This document shows positions 42,127 through 50,753 of a stretch of DNA of 64,000 nucleotides, piece after piece. The stretch covers positions 62,001-126,000 of the forward strand of contig NZ_VLKT01000012.1 of the NCBI RefSeq assembly GCF_007830515.1, read 5' to 3'. The stretch is from Mesorhizobium tianshanense. GTDB taxonomy: Bacteria; Pseudomonadota; Alphaproteobacteria; Rhizobiales; Rhizobiaceae. Both the position numbers and the translations under genes were made by a program. Within the stretch, counting starts at the first letter, position 1. Every line of letters begins with the position of its first letter. The notes beneath the pieces were generated by a model. It searched no databases and was not told where the DNA came from. It was given only the letters and a program-made list of their open reading frames with translations.

Positions 42127-43650
42127 ATGAGCGGCGAGCTTTTCCTCGCCATCGACGTCGGCACCGGCAGCGTCCGCGCCGCACTGACCGATGTCACCGG
42201 CAAGATCCTCGAACTTGTGTCGCGAGAGCACGACCAGATCGTGCCGGAGTTCGGCTGGGCCGAACAGCGACCGGTCGACTGGTGGGAGGGTGCGCGAACG
42301 AGCGTCAAGACGGTGCTGGACCGCGTCGACGGCGCCCGCGAACGCATCTCCGCCATCTGCGTCTGCGGACAGATGCACGGGCTGGTCCTGCTCGACGCGC
42401 ACGGGGCGCTGACGCGCGAGACGGCGCCGCTCTGGAACGACAAGCGCTCCGTCGATCTCGTGCGTCGCTTCGAGGAAGCGAATGCGCCGGGCAGCTACCT
42501 GCCCGAAAGCGGCAACACGCCGACCCCCGCATGGCCGGGCTTCAAACTGCAATGGGTCCGAGACAACGATCCCGCCGCGTACGCCCGCAGCGCGGTCGCC
42601 ATCATGCCGAAGGATTACATCAACTACCGGCTGACCGGCGAGATTGCCATGGATACAGGCGACGCGTCCTGCAGCTTTCTGATGAACCCAGAGCGGCTCG
42701 ACTGGTCAGCGGCGATGATCGAGCGCATGGGGCTGGACGCCGCCAAGCTGCCGCCGATCCGCAACCCGCTGGATGTCATCGGCCACGTCACCGAACAGGC
42801 GGCGCGCGACACCGGGCTGCGGTCCGGAACCCCGGTGCTGGTCGGCGGCGCCGACTATCCGGTGGCGCTGCTCGGCTCGGGCGCTTGTCGGCCGGGAATG
42901 GGTTCCGACAGCACCGGCACCGGCGCCATCATTACGGCGATCGCCGAGAAGCCGCTGCTTGACCCGGAAATCTCGAACGTCGCGACGATCGAAGGCAACT
43001 GGGCGCAATTCGTGCTGCTGGAGACTGGCGGCGACGGCATGCGCTGGGCACGCCGCGCCTTCCACGGCAACGCACTGTCCTATGACGAGATCGTCGCCCG
43101 CGCCGCCGAGGCACCCGCCGGTTGCGACGCACTGCTGTTCATGCCGTTTCTCACCGGCGAGCGTCTGGGGCGCCATCGCAACGCCCGCGCACAGTTCTTC
43201 GGATTGGGCGCCGGGCATGGCATGGAGCATCTGCACCGCGCGATCCTGGAAGGCATCGTCTTTGCCATGACGCGCCACATCCGCATCATGGAACACGCGT
43301 CGAACAAGCCGCTGGAGCGCGTTATCGCCGCCGGCGGCGGGGCGCGCACCGAACTCTGGCTGAAGATCAAGGCGAGTGCCTTCAACATTCCGATCCTGGT
43401 TCCGCGAGAGCCCGAATGCGGCATTGTCGGCTGTGCCGCGATGGCGGCGACGGCGACGGGCCGCTTCTCGCGCGTCGAACAGGCGGCCGAGGGTTTCGTC
43501 AGCTACGGCGCAGAAATCCAGCCGGACCCCAGATGGGCCGAGACCTACAGCCACACCCAACCCGTTTTCGACCGGCTCTACCACCACAGCCAGGCGCTCT
43601 ACGACGACCTCGATGCACTGGCGGCCGCCACGCGGCCGACGCAGCCGTGA
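42127..43650 (+). CDS. xylB: FGGY-family carbohydrate kinase (xylulokinase-like)
   Basis: A 507-residue kinase. The phosphate motif DVGTGSVRAAL is near residue 10, CGQMHGLVLLD (about 80) is the mark of xylulokinase-type enzymes, followed by the second-domain VGGADYPVALLGSGAC and GSDSTGTGAII, and the adenosine motif AAGGGARTELW. It likely phosphorylates a ketose; D-xylulose is typical but other pentuloses or hexuloses are possible given the unusual neighbours. It is the last intact gene of the rightward arm, 105 bp after rpiR. A 29-codon leader-like ORF (42041-42130) overlaps its start. Confidence 0.85.
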   Translation: MSGELFLAIDVGTGSVRAALTDVTGKILELVSREHDQIVPEFGWAEQRPVDWWEGARTSVKTVLDRVDGARERISAICVCGQMHGLVLLDAHGALTRETAPLWNDKRSVDLVRRFEEANAPGSYLPESGNTPTPAWPGFKLQWVRDNDPAAYARSAVAIMPKDYINYRLTGEIAMDTGDASCSFLMNPERLDWSAAMIERMGLDAAKLPPIRNPLDVIGHVTEQAARDTGLRSGTPVLVGGADYPVALLGSGACRPGMGSDSTGTGAIITAIAEKPLLDPEISNVATIEGNWAQFVLLETGGDGMRWARRAFHGNALSYDEIVARAAEAPAGCDALLFMPFLTGERLGRHRNARAQFFGLGAGHGMEHLHRAILEGIVFAMTRHIRIMEHASNKPLERVIAAGGGARTELWLKIKASAFNIPILVPREPECGIVGCAAMAATATGRFSRVEQAAEGFVSYGAEIQPDPRWAETYSHTQPVFDRLYHHSQALYDDLDALAAATRPTQP

Positions 43651-43672
43651 CGTCCGCGATCGGCCCATCCTC

Positions 43673-43843
43673 ATGCGCGACCCCGAGGCGATCAAGGCGT
43701 TGGCCGGCGGAATCGACAGGCTGCTGGTCGACGGCGCCGGAATTGCACGGCCCGAAGCTGAGTTCGAGGACCTACATCGAAGTCATCGATGTGAAAACCT
43801 CAATAGCCAGATGCGGGGCTCGGGAGGGCCTCAGACTGCCTGA
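43673..43843 (+). pseudogene. Possible truncated gene after xylB
   Basis: An ATG 22 bp after the xylB stop opens 56 codons starting RDPEAIKALAGGIDRLLVDG, helical and plausible for a protein N-terminus; the frame then becomes random and runs into the end of aioA. I cannot name a family. It may be the stump of a sugar-operon gene cut when the arsenite genes arrived. Confidence 0.25.
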
Positions 43844-46368
43844 TACTCCTGCGACTTGAACGAAAGGTGTTTCACGCCTTCCGGCGCATCCGAGATTTTC
43901 CGGATGTTCGCCCAGGTCTGCTTGTAATTCGGGATCACCAGCTCGTTCACGCCGTCATTGATGACGTTGCCCATCACCCCGGTCGGAAAGCCGAACAGCA
44001 TGAAGGTCTCGCCCTTCTTCGCCGTCGGGGTCGGATAAACCATCGCCTGCGTCGAACCGTCATCGTTGTAGACCTCGACGAGATCGCCGGCCTTCAGGCC
44101 GAGTTCACCCATGTCGTCCGGGCTCACCTGGATGTAGGTAAAGGGCATGCGATCCATGACGAATTCGTTCTCCTGGTCGAGGAAGGCGTTCTGCCAGACG
44201 ATGTTGGCGCGGCCATTGTTGATAAGATACTTGAATTTGGCCTTCTGCTCTTCCTTGCCTGGTGCCTGCAGCCCGCGCCAAGGCGCGTCCATGAAGTTTG
44301 CCTTGCCGCCTTCCCCGGAGAAAACGCCGTCTGCATAGAGTCGTTTCGTTCCGACGATCTTGCCGTCCGCGAAGCCAGTAGCGGGCTCCTGGAAGCCGTT
44401 GTTGCCCATGGCCTTCAGGCGCTCGTAGGTGACGAACTCGCCGCCGCCGGCGTTCTTGTTGTAGCCGTCCATGAAGGCATCTTCTTCGGTCGCCCAGTCA
44501 TAGCCCTTGAACTGGTCGGCATAGGCGGCATCGCCCATCTCGCGCAGCACCTTTTCCATATGCTGGGCCAGTCCTGCCGCGATCAGGCAGTCAGGCTTGG
44601 CATTGCCCGGCGGGTCCATGTAGCGCTCGACCAGCCGCATGCGCCGCTCGCCGTTCATCGACGTCAGGTTCATCTCGCCCGACTCTGCCGCCGGCAGCCA
44701 GACATGGCTCGCCGCGCCGATCTTGGACGGGATGATGTCGACATCGACCGAGAAAAGGCCCCCGGCCTTGATGGCGGCCAGAATGGTTTCGACCATCGCC
44801 TGCCGATCGCCATACGGCACCTTGCTCATCGCATCCTTCACGATGTCCGTCCGCGTCTTGTAGACGCGGTTGAACTCGTGCGCATTGAGCGAAGTCTTGT
44901 AGTGGTCGCAGGCCCAGATGTGGTGGACGCCACCCTGGCCCTCGATCAGAAGCTTGTCGACATAGGTCGCGGGCCGCCCGACATGCGCGTCGGAGGGGCG
45001 CACATAGCCTTCCTGGTGTCCGCCGAGGCGCACCACGCCGCCGCCCTCGCGGCCTATATTTCCCGTCGCCAGCGCTATGTTCACCAGCGCGCCGTTGGTG
45101 CGGTAGTTGTCATTGCCCCAGATCAGCCCCTTCTCGTAGCCGATCATGGTGCGTCGGCGCTTTCCGCCTTCTTTCGGCCTGGCGATCCACTCCGCCGCCT
45201 TGACGATGTCGGCCGGATCGAGCCCGGTGATGCCCGCCGCCTCTTCGATCGACATCCTGCAGCCTTCAACGGCGCCGCTGAAGTTGGTGAGGTGCCCGGG
45301 CTTGCCGTCCGCCTCGCCGCGCGCCGGATACAGCGCCGGGCGCGCCTTGCCTTCAGCGGCCGTGCTGTTCTTCAGGAAATCCTCGTCGACCCAGCCCTTG
45401 TCCGCAATGTAGGTGAACAGCGCGTTGAACAGCGCCAGGTCGGTTCCTGAATTGAGCGCGAGGTGGAGTACGTTTTCCTTGCCCGCTTCGGCCTCGCAGG
45501 CGTTGACGGTCACCGTGCGGCGGGGATCGACGATGATGATCCGGGCGGCCGCATGCGGCTCGTCCGGCATCTGCGCCTGCTTCTTGTCCAGCGTCGTGCC
45601 TCGCAGGTTTGGGACCCAGTGGTTGAGGAAGTAGTTCGTCTGGGTCTCGAGCGGATTGGTACCGACGGCCATGATCGTGTCGGCGAGCTCGGCGTCCTCG
45701 TAGCAGTTGTTGAGTTCGCCAACGCCCATGTCGCGAGTGGCATGGACTTCCGAGTTGTAGGCCGGGCGATTGTGGATGCGTATGTTCTTCACCTTCATGG
45801 AGCCAAAATAGAGTTTTCCGGTGCCCCAGGTGTTTTCGTAACCGCCGGCCGACCCGCCATGATCGAACATGGAGACGAACAGCCCGTCCTCGCCCTGTTC
45901 CTTCACGACCGCCGCGGTCACCCTTGCGACGAGGTCGAGCGCATCGTCCCAGGACGTCGGCTGCATCTGGCCATAGCGCCATACCATCGGGTCGGTGAGC
46001 CGCTGCATCTGCGAGCCCCGTGCCGTCGAAAACCGCGTTTCGCCCATGCGAGCGCCGCGCACCGAACCAAGGCCGGAGTTCACCTCGCATTCGTGGTCCG
46101 GCTTGATGACGATATGGACGTCCTTACCGTCCTGCTTGACGATGTTGTACATCGAAGGCGCGTACCAAGCGTCGGTCTCGGCGGCCTGCTGCTCGGACAG
46201 ATCGACGCCGAATACGTTCGAGGCGGCATCGGTGCCGCCCTGCTTGTTGGCCGGCCAGGTGTAGGCGTGGTAGCCGCAGCCGACGATGCAGTAATGGCAG
46301 GTGACGTTGTGTTTCTTCGCATCCGCCGGAATGATCGGCAGCCGGTCGATGTGACGTTTGTAAGCCAT
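43831..46368 (-). CDS. aioA: Arsenite oxidase large subunit (molybdopterin, 3Fe-4S)
   Basis: An 845-residue periplasmic molybdoenzyme that oxidises As(III) to As(V). The 3Fe-4S cysteines are in VTCHYCIVGC (Cys24, Cys27, Cys31). The four arsenite-pocket residues keep their known spacing: His and Glu eight apart in IHNRPAYNSE, and Arg and His four apart in VRLGGHQEG. It has no signal peptide, as expected, since it is exported by the Tat pathway with AioB. It lies 14 bp after aioB. No cytochrome c or molybdenum-cofactor gene follows; the xylB arm converges on it. Confidence 0.97.
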   Translation of the reverse strand: MAYKRHIDRLPIIPADAKKHNVTCHYCIVGCGYHAYTWPANKQGGTDAASNVFGVDLSEQQAAETDAWYAPSMYNIVKQDGKDVHIVIKPDHECEVNSGLGSVRGARMGETRFSTARGSQMQRLTDPMVWRYGQMQPTSWDDALDLVARVTAAVVKEQGEDGLFVSMFDHGGSAGGYENTWGTGKLYFGSMKVKNIRIHNRPAYNSEVHATRDMGVGELNNCYEDAELADTIMAVGTNPLETQTNYFLNHWVPNLRGTTLDKKQAQMPDEPHAAARIIIVDPRRTVTVNACEAEAGKENVLHLALNSGTDLALFNALFTYIADKGWVDEDFLKNSTAAEGKARPALYPARGEADGKPGHLTNFSGAVEGCRMSIEEAAGITGLDPADIVKAAEWIARPKEGGKRRRTMIGYEKGLIWGNDNYRTNGALVNIALATGNIGREGGGVVRLGGHQEGYVRPSDAHVGRPATYVDKLLIEGQGGVHHIWACDHYKTSLNAHEFNRVYKTRTDIVKDAMSKVPYGDRQAMVETILAAIKAGGLFSVDVDIIPSKIGAASHVWLPAAESGEMNLTSMNGERRMRLVERYMDPPGNAKPDCLIAAGLAQHMEKVLREMGDAAYADQFKGYDWATEEDAFMDGYNKNAGGGEFVTYERLKAMGNNGFQEPATGFADGKIVGTKRLYADGVFSGEGGKANFMDAPWRGLQAPGKEEQKAKFKYLINNGRANIVWQNAFLDQENEFVMDRMPFTYIQVSPDDMGELGLKAGDLVEVYNDDGSTQAMVYPTPTAKKGETFMLFGFPTGVMGNVINDGVNELVIPNYKQTWANIRKISDAPEGVKHLSFKSQEYQAV

Positions 46369-46382
46369 GATCCGATCCTTCC

Positions 46383-46910
46383 CTAAAGTACGTTGCTCAG
46401 GCGACCGTAGAGCAACTCATCCACGCCCTCGGCATAGATGTCGCCCTTGTCGTCGATGCGGAGCGCGTATTGCGGCAGGTTGGCGGTCGACTGCCCCCAT
46501 ATTTGTTGCCCGCCGGCATCCGCGTCGAAGCGCGAATAGTGGCCGGGACAATTGAAGGAGTGGTCGTCGGCGTTGTAGTTGAGCGGGAAGCCCTTGTGCG
46601 GACACGTGGTCGAGAACCCAACGATGTCGCCGTCAGGGCCGGCGCCGCCTTCCACTTTCGTTCCAAGCTTCAGCAGCACACCGGGCGCGTTCTCATCGGG
46701 GTAGCCGACATCGAAAGGCTCGTTTGGTTTCAAATCGGCGATATTGGCCAGCCTGTTCGACGGGTATTCGACCAGTGCCAGACCGGGTGCGGCCTTGGTC
46801 TGAGCTTGCGCCGGCAGCGCCACCGCCGTGGCCACGCCTGCGGCGGCGAACGCCCCTCCCCTTAGAAACTGTCGGCGGCCGACGTCGACCAGCTTGTTGC
46901 AGCGATCCAT
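46383..46910 (-). CDS. aioB: Arsenite oxidase small subunit (Rieske 2Fe-2S)
   Basis: A 175-residue Rieske protein with a Tat signal (GRRQFLRGGAFAAAGVATAV). The cluster ligands are in CPHKGFP and CPGHYSRFD (Cys-x-His and Cys-x-x-His). The two cysteines that form a disulphide beside the cluster in some AioB proteins are replaced by Phe and Gly, as reported for Rhizobium sp. NT-26. ATG 46910 has a GGGAGGAATGC ribosome site; the upstream extension is not used. A sigma-54 promoter lies 40 bp upstream. It accepts electrons from AioA and passes them on, probably to a cytochrome c. Confidence 0.96.
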   Translation of the reverse strand: MDRCNKLVDVGRRQFLRGGAFAAAGVATAVALPAQAQTKAAPGLALVEYPSNRLANIADLKPNEPFDVGYPDENAPGVLLKLGTKVEGGAGPDGDIVGFSTTCPHKGFPLNYNADDHSFNCPGHYSRFDADAGGQQIWGQSTANLPQYALRIDDKGDIYAEGVDELLYGRLSNVL

Positions 46911-46949
46911 GCATTCCTCCCGTTTGGCGAAAATCGTCGCAAGCGGCCT

Positions 46950-46965
46950 TGCAACGCCTGTGCCA
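46950..46965 (-). promoter_or_regulatory. Sigma-54 (RpoN) promoter of aioBA
   Basis: On the minus strand the sequence is TGGCAC-AGGCG-TTGCA, an exact -24/-12 element with the required GG-N10-GC spacing. Transcription would start about 30 bases before the aioB ATG at 46910. AioR, encoded immediately upstream, is a sigma-54 activator, so the wiring is consistent with the known arsenite-induced control of aioBA. Confidence 0.85.
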
Positions 46966-47063
46966 GCCGGAGAAGCCGCCGATTTCATTCGGGAAACTGC
47001 TGTAGCGTCAGCCCCAACGGGCCCGCGCGTGCGGAAATCCGGACATGCTGCACTGCCGAAGGT

Positions 47064-48407
47064 TCAAGAAGTCGAACGTGCCCGATCGGCAAGGCCGAGC
47101 CGCGTCATCTTCTCCCAGAGCGTCGTTCGGGAGATCGCCAGCAACCCAGCTGCTTTCGCAATTTGACCGCCTGTTTCGTCCAGCGCGCGCTCGATCTGCC
47201 GCCGCTCCGCGGCATCGCGAACGTCGGCTAGCGGGGCGAATGCAGCACTTCCGGGCTTTGTTGTCCGTTCCGGGAACAGGTCACCGGGCATGATCCACTC
47301 GCTGGTCGACAACGCCACCGCCCGCTCGACGCGGTTTCTGAGCTCCCGCACATTTCCAGGCCAGGGATAGGCAAGTGCGGCCTCCTCGGCCAGCGCGCTG
47401 AAGCCCCGGATCCGGATGTCGGATCGACTCGCTGCATTTTCCAGGAACCTGTCGAGAAGCCAGGTGATGTCCTCATGCCGCTCGCGCAAAGGCGGAATTG
47501 TCACCGGCAAGACCGCAAGCCGGAAATAGAGATCTTCGCGGAAGCTCGACGGCCCGCCGCCTTGGCCAAGGTCGCGATGAGTGGCGGAAACGACCCTCGC
47601 ACGAAACGTACAGGGCGTTTCACCGCCAACCCGGTTGAAACTTCCGTCTTCGACCAATCTGAGCAGTTTTGCCTGGAGCGGCATTGGCATGTCGCCGATC
47701 TCATCCAGGAACAATGTGCCCTTTCCAGCCCGCTCGGCGTATCCGAGGTGCCGTTGTTGCGCGCCGGTAAACGCCCCTTTTTCGTGACCGAAAATCTCGC
47801 TTTCCAGCAGCTCGGCCGGGATAGCCGCACAGTTCACGGCGACGAACGGCTCCAGACGCCGAGGCGAAACCTCATGCAGCAGGCGGGCCGCAACTTCTTT
47901 CCCGGATCCTGTCTCGCCGGTGATCAGAACAGGCAGATCGTGGCCCGCGTAACGACGCAGCAGGTCTTCGGTATGCTGGATGGCCGGGGACTCCCCGAGG
48001 AAATAGCCCTTGAGATGAAGCTGGCTATGCGTCGTCCGCCGCGCGGCACCGATCCGCCGCAGGAATTCATCCATCGCGAACGGCTTGGTCATGAAATCGA
48101 CGGCGCCGGATCGCATCAACCGGACAGCTTGGTCGATCTCGCCATGGCCGGTCACGAAGATAAAGGGTGGGGAGTTCGGCAGGTTGGCAAGTTCGCTGAA
48201 AACCACTTCGCCGGAAATGTCCGGAAGACGGACGTCACAAATCACCAGATCGAGGGAACTGGACAGGCCTTCAATTCCGGAAATGGCGTCTCGTCCTGAC
48301 CGCCACCATGTCACCCGCCAGCCTTCGAGCTCGAGGCGCTGAACGATCGACCCTCCCATCACAGGATCGTCCTCGACAAGGCCTATCCGGGCGCGGTCAG
48401 GCAGCAT
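47064..48407 (-). CDS. aioR: Sigma-54-dependent response regulator of arsenite oxidase
   Basis: A 447-residue NtrC-type activator. The receiver domain (1-120) has the phosphoacceptor in LVICDVRLP; the AAA+ domain has Walker A GETGSGKEVAARLLHE, the sigma-54 contact loop GAFTGA and FLDEIGDMP; the C-terminal helix-turn-helix is IAKAAGLLAISRTTLWEKM. Phosphorylated by AioS, it should activate the sigma-54 promoter at 46950-46965. It overlaps aioS by 11 bp and ends 153 bp before aioB. Confidence 0.95.
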   Translation of the reverse strand: MLPDRARIGLVEDDPVMGGSIVQRLELEGWRVTWWRSGRDAISGIEGLSSSLDLVICDVRLPDISGEVVFSELANLPNSPPFIFVTGHGEIDQAVRLMRSGAVDFMTKPFAMDEFLRRIGAARRTTHSQLHLKGYFLGESPAIQHTEDLLRRYAGHDLPVLITGETGSGKEVAARLLHEVSPRRLEPFVAVNCAAIPAELLESEIFGHEKGAFTGAQQRHLGYAERAGKGTLFLDEIGDMPMPLQAKLLRLVEDGSFNRVGGETPCTFRARVVSATHRDLGQGGGPSSFREDLYFRLAVLPVTIPPLRERHEDITWLLDRFLENAASRSDIRIRGFSALAEEAALAYPWPGNVRELRNRVERAVALSTSEWIMPGDLFPERTTKPGSAAFAPLADVRDAAERRQIERALDETGGQIAKAAGLLAISRTTLWEKMTRLGLADRARSTS

Positions 48408-49854
48408 GGGCTTTGGCGTCCTCGCTGTCGAAGGGAATTGTCAGCGTGACCGCCGTCCCTCCCCCTCTTTTGGGTGCGATACTGGCACGTCCGCCAAGAT
48501 CGTCAACCACGCGGCGGACCATCCAGAGGCCGAGACCACGCCCCGCGCGTACGGCCGGACCGGGATCCTGATCGATGAGAATCCCCGCGATATCGGCCGG
48601 CATTCCGGAGCCCTGGTCGCCAATTTCGATGTGCAGCCGGTCTTCGGCGCTCATTGCGTTCAGCGAAACCGTCCCGTCTTCCGGAGTGACCGCGCTCGCA
48701 TTGAGGAGGAGGTTGAGAACTGCCTGACGGACCGGACCGCCGCGGATGGGCAACTCCGGCGCACCGTTCCATGCGACGCTCCAATCCAGCCGCTGCCGCT
48801 TCCGGCGCAATTCCGGCTTGAGCAACAGACGGACATCTTCCAGATCGGCGGCGGTCATGGGGCGCTGCGATCGTTCAGGCCGGTAGGTGGCAAGCGCGGC
48901 CTCGACCACGTCGCGGATACCGGCAAGGCCGCGCTCGATCAGGCTGATCGATGTGTCGCGAACACCGGGGGTTTCGCCATGGGTCTTCAACGTATCCAAT
49001 GCGTTGAACAGGCCGCCAAGCGGGTTGTTGATCTCATGCGCCATGCCGGACGCGAGACGCCCCAGGCTCGACAGCTTCTCTTCCTCGGCGAGCTGCATGG
49101 CGAGATTGGCACGCTCGCGCTCGGCACGAACAAGGGCATTGTAGCCGCGGAACAGGCCCGCGACTTCGGAATCCCTCGTCGGGATTTCCCGGGGGGAGAT
49201 CGGCTCGGCCGCGCCATGCGCTGCCGAACGCATGTGATCCTCCAGCACCCGCATCGGGCCGATCATCTGCCTCACCAGCACGAAGCCGCCCAAAGCGAAC
49301 AGGGACGCAAGGACGCCGTTGGTAATGAGCAGGGTGATCAGAATCTCACGCCGCTCGGCAAAGAGGTGCGAAACATCGAATGTGGCGTGGATCGTTCCGA
49401 TCGGCTGACCCTGGTAGACGAGATCGCGGTGGGCGAACCCGGTCAATCTGGTCTCGTCGATCGTGACGACATCAGGACCATAGCGATTGAGATAATCCGC
49501 CGGCAATTCGGAATAAGTCGCCATCCGGTTCGGATCGCTCGCTGCGAGCACCCTGCCGTCCGGGCCGGTCACCACGGTTTCGACCGGAGCGAGGGATTTA
49601 TAGGACGCCGAGGATCTGTCGAGCGCGTCGAACACCTCCCAGACGTCCGCCCGCAGCACGGCCGGCACGACCGTCGCCGAAAGACCATCAAGATATGTTT
49701 CGGCAAGGCCGTCGAGGAAGCTTTCCTGTGTCCGCGACAGCCGGTTGAGCACTCGTTCGGAAATGGCTGCACTGATGACCACCATGAGCAAAGCCACAAG
49801 GACCGGCACGCGGTAGGAGACGGGAATCGATCGGAAACGCCGGAGCAGTTTCAT
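48397..49854 (-). CDS. aioS: Sensor histidine kinase of arsenite oxidase
   Basis: A 485-residue membrane kinase. Helices are VPVLVALLMVVISAAISERVL near the start and ITLLITNGVLASLFALGGFVLV near residue 180, enclosing a periplasmic sensor domain; a HAMP segment follows. The phosphoacceptor histidine is in GMAHEINNPLGGL and the ATPase motifs include DQGSGMP and GRGLGLWMVRR. Signalling depends on AioX encoded next (4-bp overlap). Confidence 0.94.
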   Translation of the reverse strand: MKLLRRFRSIPVSYRVPVLVALLMVVISAAISERVLNRLSRTQESFLDGLAETYLDGLSATVVPAVLRADVWEVFDALDRSSASYKSLAPVETVVTGPDGRVLAASDPNRMATYSELPADYLNRYGPDVVTIDETRLTGFAHRDLVYQGQPIGTIHATFDVSHLFAERREILITLLITNGVLASLFALGGFVLVRQMIGPMRVLEDHMRSAAHGAAEPISPREIPTRDSEVAGLFRGYNALVRAERERANLAMQLAEEEKLSSLGRLASGMAHEINNPLGGLFNALDTLKTHGETPGVRDTSISLIERGLAGIRDVVEAALATYRPERSQRPMTAADLEDVRLLLKPELRRKRQRLDWSVAWNGAPELPIRGGPVRQAVLNLLLNASAVTPEDGTVSLNAMSAEDRLHIEIGDQGSGMPADIAGILIDQDPGPAVRAGRGLGLWMVRRVVDDLGGRASIAPKRGGGTAVTLTIPFDSEDAKAHAA

Positions 49855-50753
49855 CCAAACTGCCTCACGGTTTCCACCTTGGCCGCAATCGCGTCGAAGA
49901 GCGATGGATCGGTTGCCACGAACCCGTCCAGACGAAGCAGGGCGAGGACTTTCCGCCCCTCGGCATCATCCTTCATGGAAATCAAGGCCTGCTGCAACGC
50001 CTTGACGCGTCGATCGTTGGAGGCGGACTTCGGCGACGCTATTGGCGGAAAGCCGAGCAATTCCGATTTGCGAACGATCCTGGTCTGCTTCACCAAATCC
50101 GGCTCGGTCTCACGCATGACCTCGTAGACGTAGCCGTCCACGCTGCCCGACTGAGCGAGGCCCGAGGCGACGGCCCTGATGACGTTTCGGTGTCCATAGG
50201 TGAAAAAGCTCCGCGAGAAGAAATTGCCGGGAAGCTGGCGCTTCTCCGCAAGCAGCGCCCGCGTCACCAGAAAACCCGAATTCGAATCAGGATCCGAGAA
50301 CGCGTGGACGTCGCCTTTCAATCCGGGCCAGTCATCCGCTTTGCGACCGGCCGAAGCGATCAGGTACGACTGGTAGAGCGGCTTGCCGTGCCAGACCGGG
50401 GTTGCGACCAGGTCGAGATCGGCCTTGAACTGCACGTAGGGATAGCCGCAGATCCATGCCGACTGAACCTGCCCGGAAACCAGCAGCGCCGTGATTTCCT
50501 GATACGTGCGGCGCGTGACGAGCTCGACCCGGCCTCCGATCCTGGCGCCCAGGTAGCTGCGCAGATGGCCAAGCAATTCGAGATCGTTCGAGAGGAAGAC
50601 CGGCGTCAGCCCGAATTTGAAACTCTCTTCTTCGGCGCCGAGGGCAACGGGTGCGAATAGCGTCGTCGCACCCGAAACAGCGGCCGCAATCAGATCGCGC
50701 CGTGTGATCGGAACGCCGTCGGTGGCCCTGTGCGGGTTGCCTAGGTTCCTCAA
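49851..50753 (-). CDS. aioX: Periplasmic As(III)-binding protein
   Basis: A 300-residue PhnD-like periplasmic binding protein that detects arsenite and stimulates AioS. TTG 50753 is preferred, since it has a GGGAGGAA ribosome site five bases away and is followed by a twin-arginine-like signal (ITRRDLIAAAVSGATTLFAP). The mature protein has a single cysteine, Cys102 in AWICGYPYVQ, corresponding in position to the cysteine reported as essential for As(III) sensing in other AioX proteins. It starts the operon aioXSR-BA. The longer frame upstream runs through an amidase remnant and is not coding. Confidence 0.92.
   Translation of the reverse strand: MRNLGNPHRATDGVPITRRDLIAAAVSGATTLFAPVALGAEEESFKFGLTPVFLSNDLELLGHLRSYLGARIGGRVELVTRRTYQEITALLVSGQVQSAWICGYPYVQFKADLDLVATPVWHGKPLYQSYLIASAGRKADDWPGLKGDVHAFSDPDSNSGFLVTRALLAEKRQLPGNFFSRSFFTYGHRNVIRAVASGLAQSGSVDGYVYEVMRETEPDLVKQTRIVRKSELLGFPPIASPKSASNDRRVKALQQALISMKDDAEGRKVLALLRLDGFVATDPSLFDAIAAKVETVRQFG

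Noticed and set aside
43867..45450. 527-codon frame on the plus strand within aioA
   Set aside because: It is the shadow of the arsenite oxidase gene, whose metal and substrate residues are intact.
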